Shown here: positions 7,857-9,525 of the stretch, piece after piece
Layout: each line of letters begins with the position of its first letter
How positions within the stretch are numbered: the stretch's first letter is position 1
Assembly: GCA_030637665.1 (NCBI GenBank)
Contig: DAOWGA010000054.1
Location: forward strand, 1-9,525
DNA length: 9,525 nt
DNA from: Lysobacterales bacterium
Lineage (GTDB): Bacteria > Pseudomonadota > Gammaproteobacteria > Xanthomonadales > SZUA-36
Direction: 5' to 3'
Program-made: the position numbers and the translations under genes
Notes under the pieces: model-generated
Databases searched by the model: none
Told to the model about the DNA's origin: nothing
What the model saw: the letters and a program-made list of their open reading frames with translations, nothing else

Positions 7857-7916
7857 ACAATAGATAATTTCCTGACAAACAGACCCTGCAAGGATCTCAT
7901 CCAGCTGGAGAAATAA

Positions 7917-8513
7917 ATGCCAACTGATGGCGTGAACAAGGGGCGGCGCCGGTTTCTCGTCGCCACAACCTCAGTCGTGGGTGCGGCAGGCGTAGGATTT
8001 GCCGCAGTGCCTTTCATACAGTCCTGGAATCCCAGTGCCAAGGCTCAGGCCGTTGGCGCTCCTGTTCAGGTGTCCTTGGGCAAACTGGAGCCGGGTCAGC
8101 TTCTCAAGGTGCAATGGCGCGGCCAGACTATTGGCATATTGCGCAGAACAGATGAAACGATCGGCTATCTTCACAGCAATGACGAGCTGTTGAGAGATCC
8201 TGAGTCACTCGAGTCCGAACAGCCTTCATTCGCCCGCAATGAAGGACGGGCTTACAAAGAAGAATTCCTTGTGGTCAATATGCACTGCACACATTTGGGT
8301 TGTGTGCCCCAGGTAATCCCCCAGGTCGGTCCCCAGCCTTTTGAGGAAAGCTGGAAAGGCGGCTTTTTCTGCCCCTGCCACAAGTCGAAGTTTGACATGT
8401 CAGGCCGGGTCTACAAGGGTGTTCCTGCGCCAACCAACCTGAAGATTCCGCCTTACAGTTTCATCGATGAACGGACCCTGTTGATCGGTGTCAATCCGGA
8501 AGGAGTTGCATGA
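7917..8513 (+). CDS. petA: Ubiquinol-cytochrome c reductase, Rieske iron-sulfur subunit
   Basis: PetA is the Rieske [2Fe-2S] subunit of the cytochrome bc1 complex. It takes the first electron from quinol at the Qo site and passes it to cytochrome c1 on the periplasmic side. The 198-residue product begins with a twin-arginine type signal/anchor (GRRRFLVATT at 9-18, then a membrane helix to about residue 35), as expected for a folded Fe-S protein exported by Tat. Cluster box 1 is C124-T-H126-L-G-C129. Box 2 is C152-P-C154-H155-K-S-K-F-D. By family rule C124, H126, C152 and H155 hold the cluster, and C129-C154 form the disulfide. Box 2 is usually CPCHGS; here Lys replaces the Gly, and Phe159 stands where many family members have Tyr. 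GGAG lies 6 bases before the ATG. The stop overlaps the start of petB, so it is the first gene of petABC. Confidence 0.97.
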   Translation: MPTDGVNKGRRRFLVATTSVVGAAGVGFAAVPFIQSWNPSAKAQAVGAPVQVSLGKLEPGQLLKVQWRGQTIGILRRTDETIGYLHSNDELLRDPESLESEQPSFARNEGRAYKEEFLVVNMHCTHLGCVPQVIPQVGPQPFEESWKGGFFCPCHKSKFDMSGRVYKGVPAPTNLKIPPYSFIDERTLLIGVNPEGVA

Positions 8514-9525
8514 TGGCCAAGCCTGCCAGCGCACTCGCAAAGCGAGCTGATGAATTGATGAACTGGATCGATAAGCGCTTGCCGGTGACATCATTCTGGA
8601 ATGCCACGATGTCGGGCTATTACGCCCCGAAGAATTTCAACTTCTGGTATTACATGGGATCGCTGGCTCTGCTGGTGCTGGTGATGCAGATCGTGACCGG
8701 TATTTTCCTGACCATGCATTACAAGCCCTCCGCCGATGAAGCTTTTGCATCGGTCGAATACATCATGCGCGATGTCGAATGGGGCTGGCTGATCCGCTAC
8801 ATGCACTCCACCGGCGCGTCATTTTTCTTCATCCTGATCTACCTGCACATGTTTCGCAGCCTGTTGTACGGGTCGCACCAAAAACCCAGGGAATTGCTTT
8901 GGATCTTCGGAGTGCTGATATACCTGGCGTTGATGGCGGAAGCCTTCATGGGCTACGTGTTGCCCTGGGGCCAGATGTCTTACTGGGGTGCGCAGGTGAT
9001 TATCAACCTGTTCGGAGCCATACCCAGTATTGGTGAGCCGCTGACCGAATGGATCAGGGGTGACTATTTTATTTCCGATGCAACACTCAACCGCTTCTTC
9101 GCTCTGCATGTGATTGCGATTCCGCTCGCCCTGCTGGGGTTGGTATTGATGCACCTGGTGGCGCTGCGTGAAAACGGATCGAACAACCCGGACGGCATCG
9201 AAATCAAGGCCAACAAGGATGAAAACGGAATCCCGCTCGATGGCATTCCCTTCCACCCTTACTACACGGTAAAAGATATATTCGGCGTGGGTGTCTTCCT
9301 GATGATCTTCGCGTTCATCCTGTTCTTCTGGCCCGAAGCCGGCGGGCTGTTCCTGGAACACGACAACTTCATACCCGCGAATCCAATGGCGACTCCGGAA
9401 CACATCAAGCCAGTTTGGTATTTCACACCGTACTACGCCATTCTCAAGGCGGTACCCGATAAGTTGATGGGCGTCATGCTGATGGGCGCGTCTGTAATGG
9501 TCCTGTTCTTTCTGCCGTGGCTGGA
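8513..9525 (+). CDS. petB: Cytochrome b subunit of the bc1 complex (3' end outside window)
   Basis: PetB is the membrane subunit carrying hemes bL and bH and the two quinone sites of the bc1 complex. About 337 codons are in the window, and the frame stays open to the edge. After the N-terminal motif SGYYAPKNFNFWYYMGS, which resembles the start of bacterial cytochrome b, come the heme-ligand pairs His98/His112 (HSTGASFFF...YLH) and His199/His214. LMAEAFMGYVLPWGQMSYWGAQV (about 143-165) is the conserved helix C region, and PVWYFTPYY (300-308) stands where mitochondria have PEWY at the Qo site. Two adjacent in-frame ATGs exist (8510 and 8513). The strong AAGGAG at 8500-8505 is 4 bases from the first and 7 from the second, so I chose the second; either overlaps the petA TGA and implies coupled translation. 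The protein is long enough to be the full-length bc1 type, not the split b6/subunit IV type. petC (cytochrome c1) would be expected next. Confidence 0.97.
   Translation, partial: MAKPASALAKRADELMNWIDKRLPVTSFWNATMSGYYAPKNFNFWYYMGSLALLVLVMQIVTGIFLTMHYKPSADEAFASVEYIMRDVEWGWLIRYMHSTGASFFFILIYLHMFRSLLYGSHQKPRELLWIFGVLIYLALMAEAFMGYVLPWGQMSYWGAQVIINLFGAIPSIGEPLTEWIRGDYFISDATLNRFFALHVIAIPLALLGLVLMHLVALRENGSNNPDGIEIKANKDENGIPLDGIPFHPYYTVKDIFGVGVFLMIFAFILFFWPEAGGLFLEHDNFIPANPMATPEHIKPVWYFTPYYAILKAVPDKLMGVMLMGASVMVLFFLPWL

Larger units (their letters stand above)
7672..7916. promoter_or_regulatory. Divergent intergenic region between degS-like gene and petA
   Basis: This 245-base region is more AT-rich than its surroundings around 7720-7790 and must drive both degS (minus) and petABC (plus). 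It contains -10-like hexamers, such as TATACT at 7749-7754 and TAAAAT at 7777-7782 on the plus strand. None has a convincing -35 at 16-18 bases, so I do not call a defined promoter. It also holds a perfect inverted repeat at 7701-7718 and two successive hairpins at 7807-7856, listed separately. The petA ribosome binding site GGAG is at 7907-7910, 6 bases before its ATG. No tRNA or known small RNA is visible. Confidence 0.5.

Noticed and set aside
8819..9403. A 194-codon open frame on the minus strand
   Set aside because: It is antisense to petB, whose plus-strand frame shows both heme histidine pairs and the Qo motif. The antisense product is polar, His/Gln-rich and unrecognised.
1..9525. A mobile element, CRISPR array, toxin-antitoxin pair or novel defence system
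   Set aside because: All nine genes are recognisable core genes, packed tightly with uniform codon use. No direct-repeat arrays, transposase motifs or unassigned genes remain.

Overview
The window looks like ordinary core chromosome of a gammaproteobacterium. The evidence is an Rnf electron-transport operon next to metG, a divergent mrp (apbC) followed by dcd, a DegS/AlgW-type periplasmic protease, and the first genes of a petABC cytochrome bc1 operon. The Dcd protein resembles the Pseudomonas-type enzyme closely from memory, and the grouping of rnf, metG, mrp and dcd is also known around Pseudomonas metG. The presence of bc1 genes argues against an enteric bacterium. Base composition is moderately GC-rich and even across the window. 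I see no mobile element, CRISPR array, tRNA, rRNA or other sign of transfer.

Layout: positions 1-4602 are read on the minus strand in the order metG, rnfA, rnfB, rnfC. rnfC is cut by the left edge. The three rnf genes are packed with 1-base overlap or spacing, so they should be translationally coupled, and metG lies only 48 bases upstream of rnfA. A 231-base gap (4603-4833) separates metG from the plus-strand pair mrp and dcd. dcd converges on the minus-strand degS-like gene with a 21-base gap and no clear terminator. A 245-base divergent region (7672-7916) then separates degS from petA. petA overlaps petB, and petB is cut by the right edge.

How the genes work together: RnfA, RnfB and RnfC are parts of a membrane complex that exchanges electrons between NADH and ferredoxin (or SoxR-type clusters) coupled to ion movement. 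PetA and PetB are the Rieske and cytochrome b subunits of the quinol:cytochrome c oxidoreductase. Mrp is a P-loop Fe-S cluster carrier that could supply such Fe-S proteins. MetG, Dcd and DegS are housekeeping functions: Met-tRNA charging, dUTP supply for dTTP synthesis, and envelope-stress proteolysis.

I found no undescribed system. The points most worth a second look are residue changes around the Rieske cluster (Lys in place of Gly in the second cluster box), the variant cytochrome b motifs, and hairpins with a possible 17-codon leader ORF in the degS/petA divergent region.
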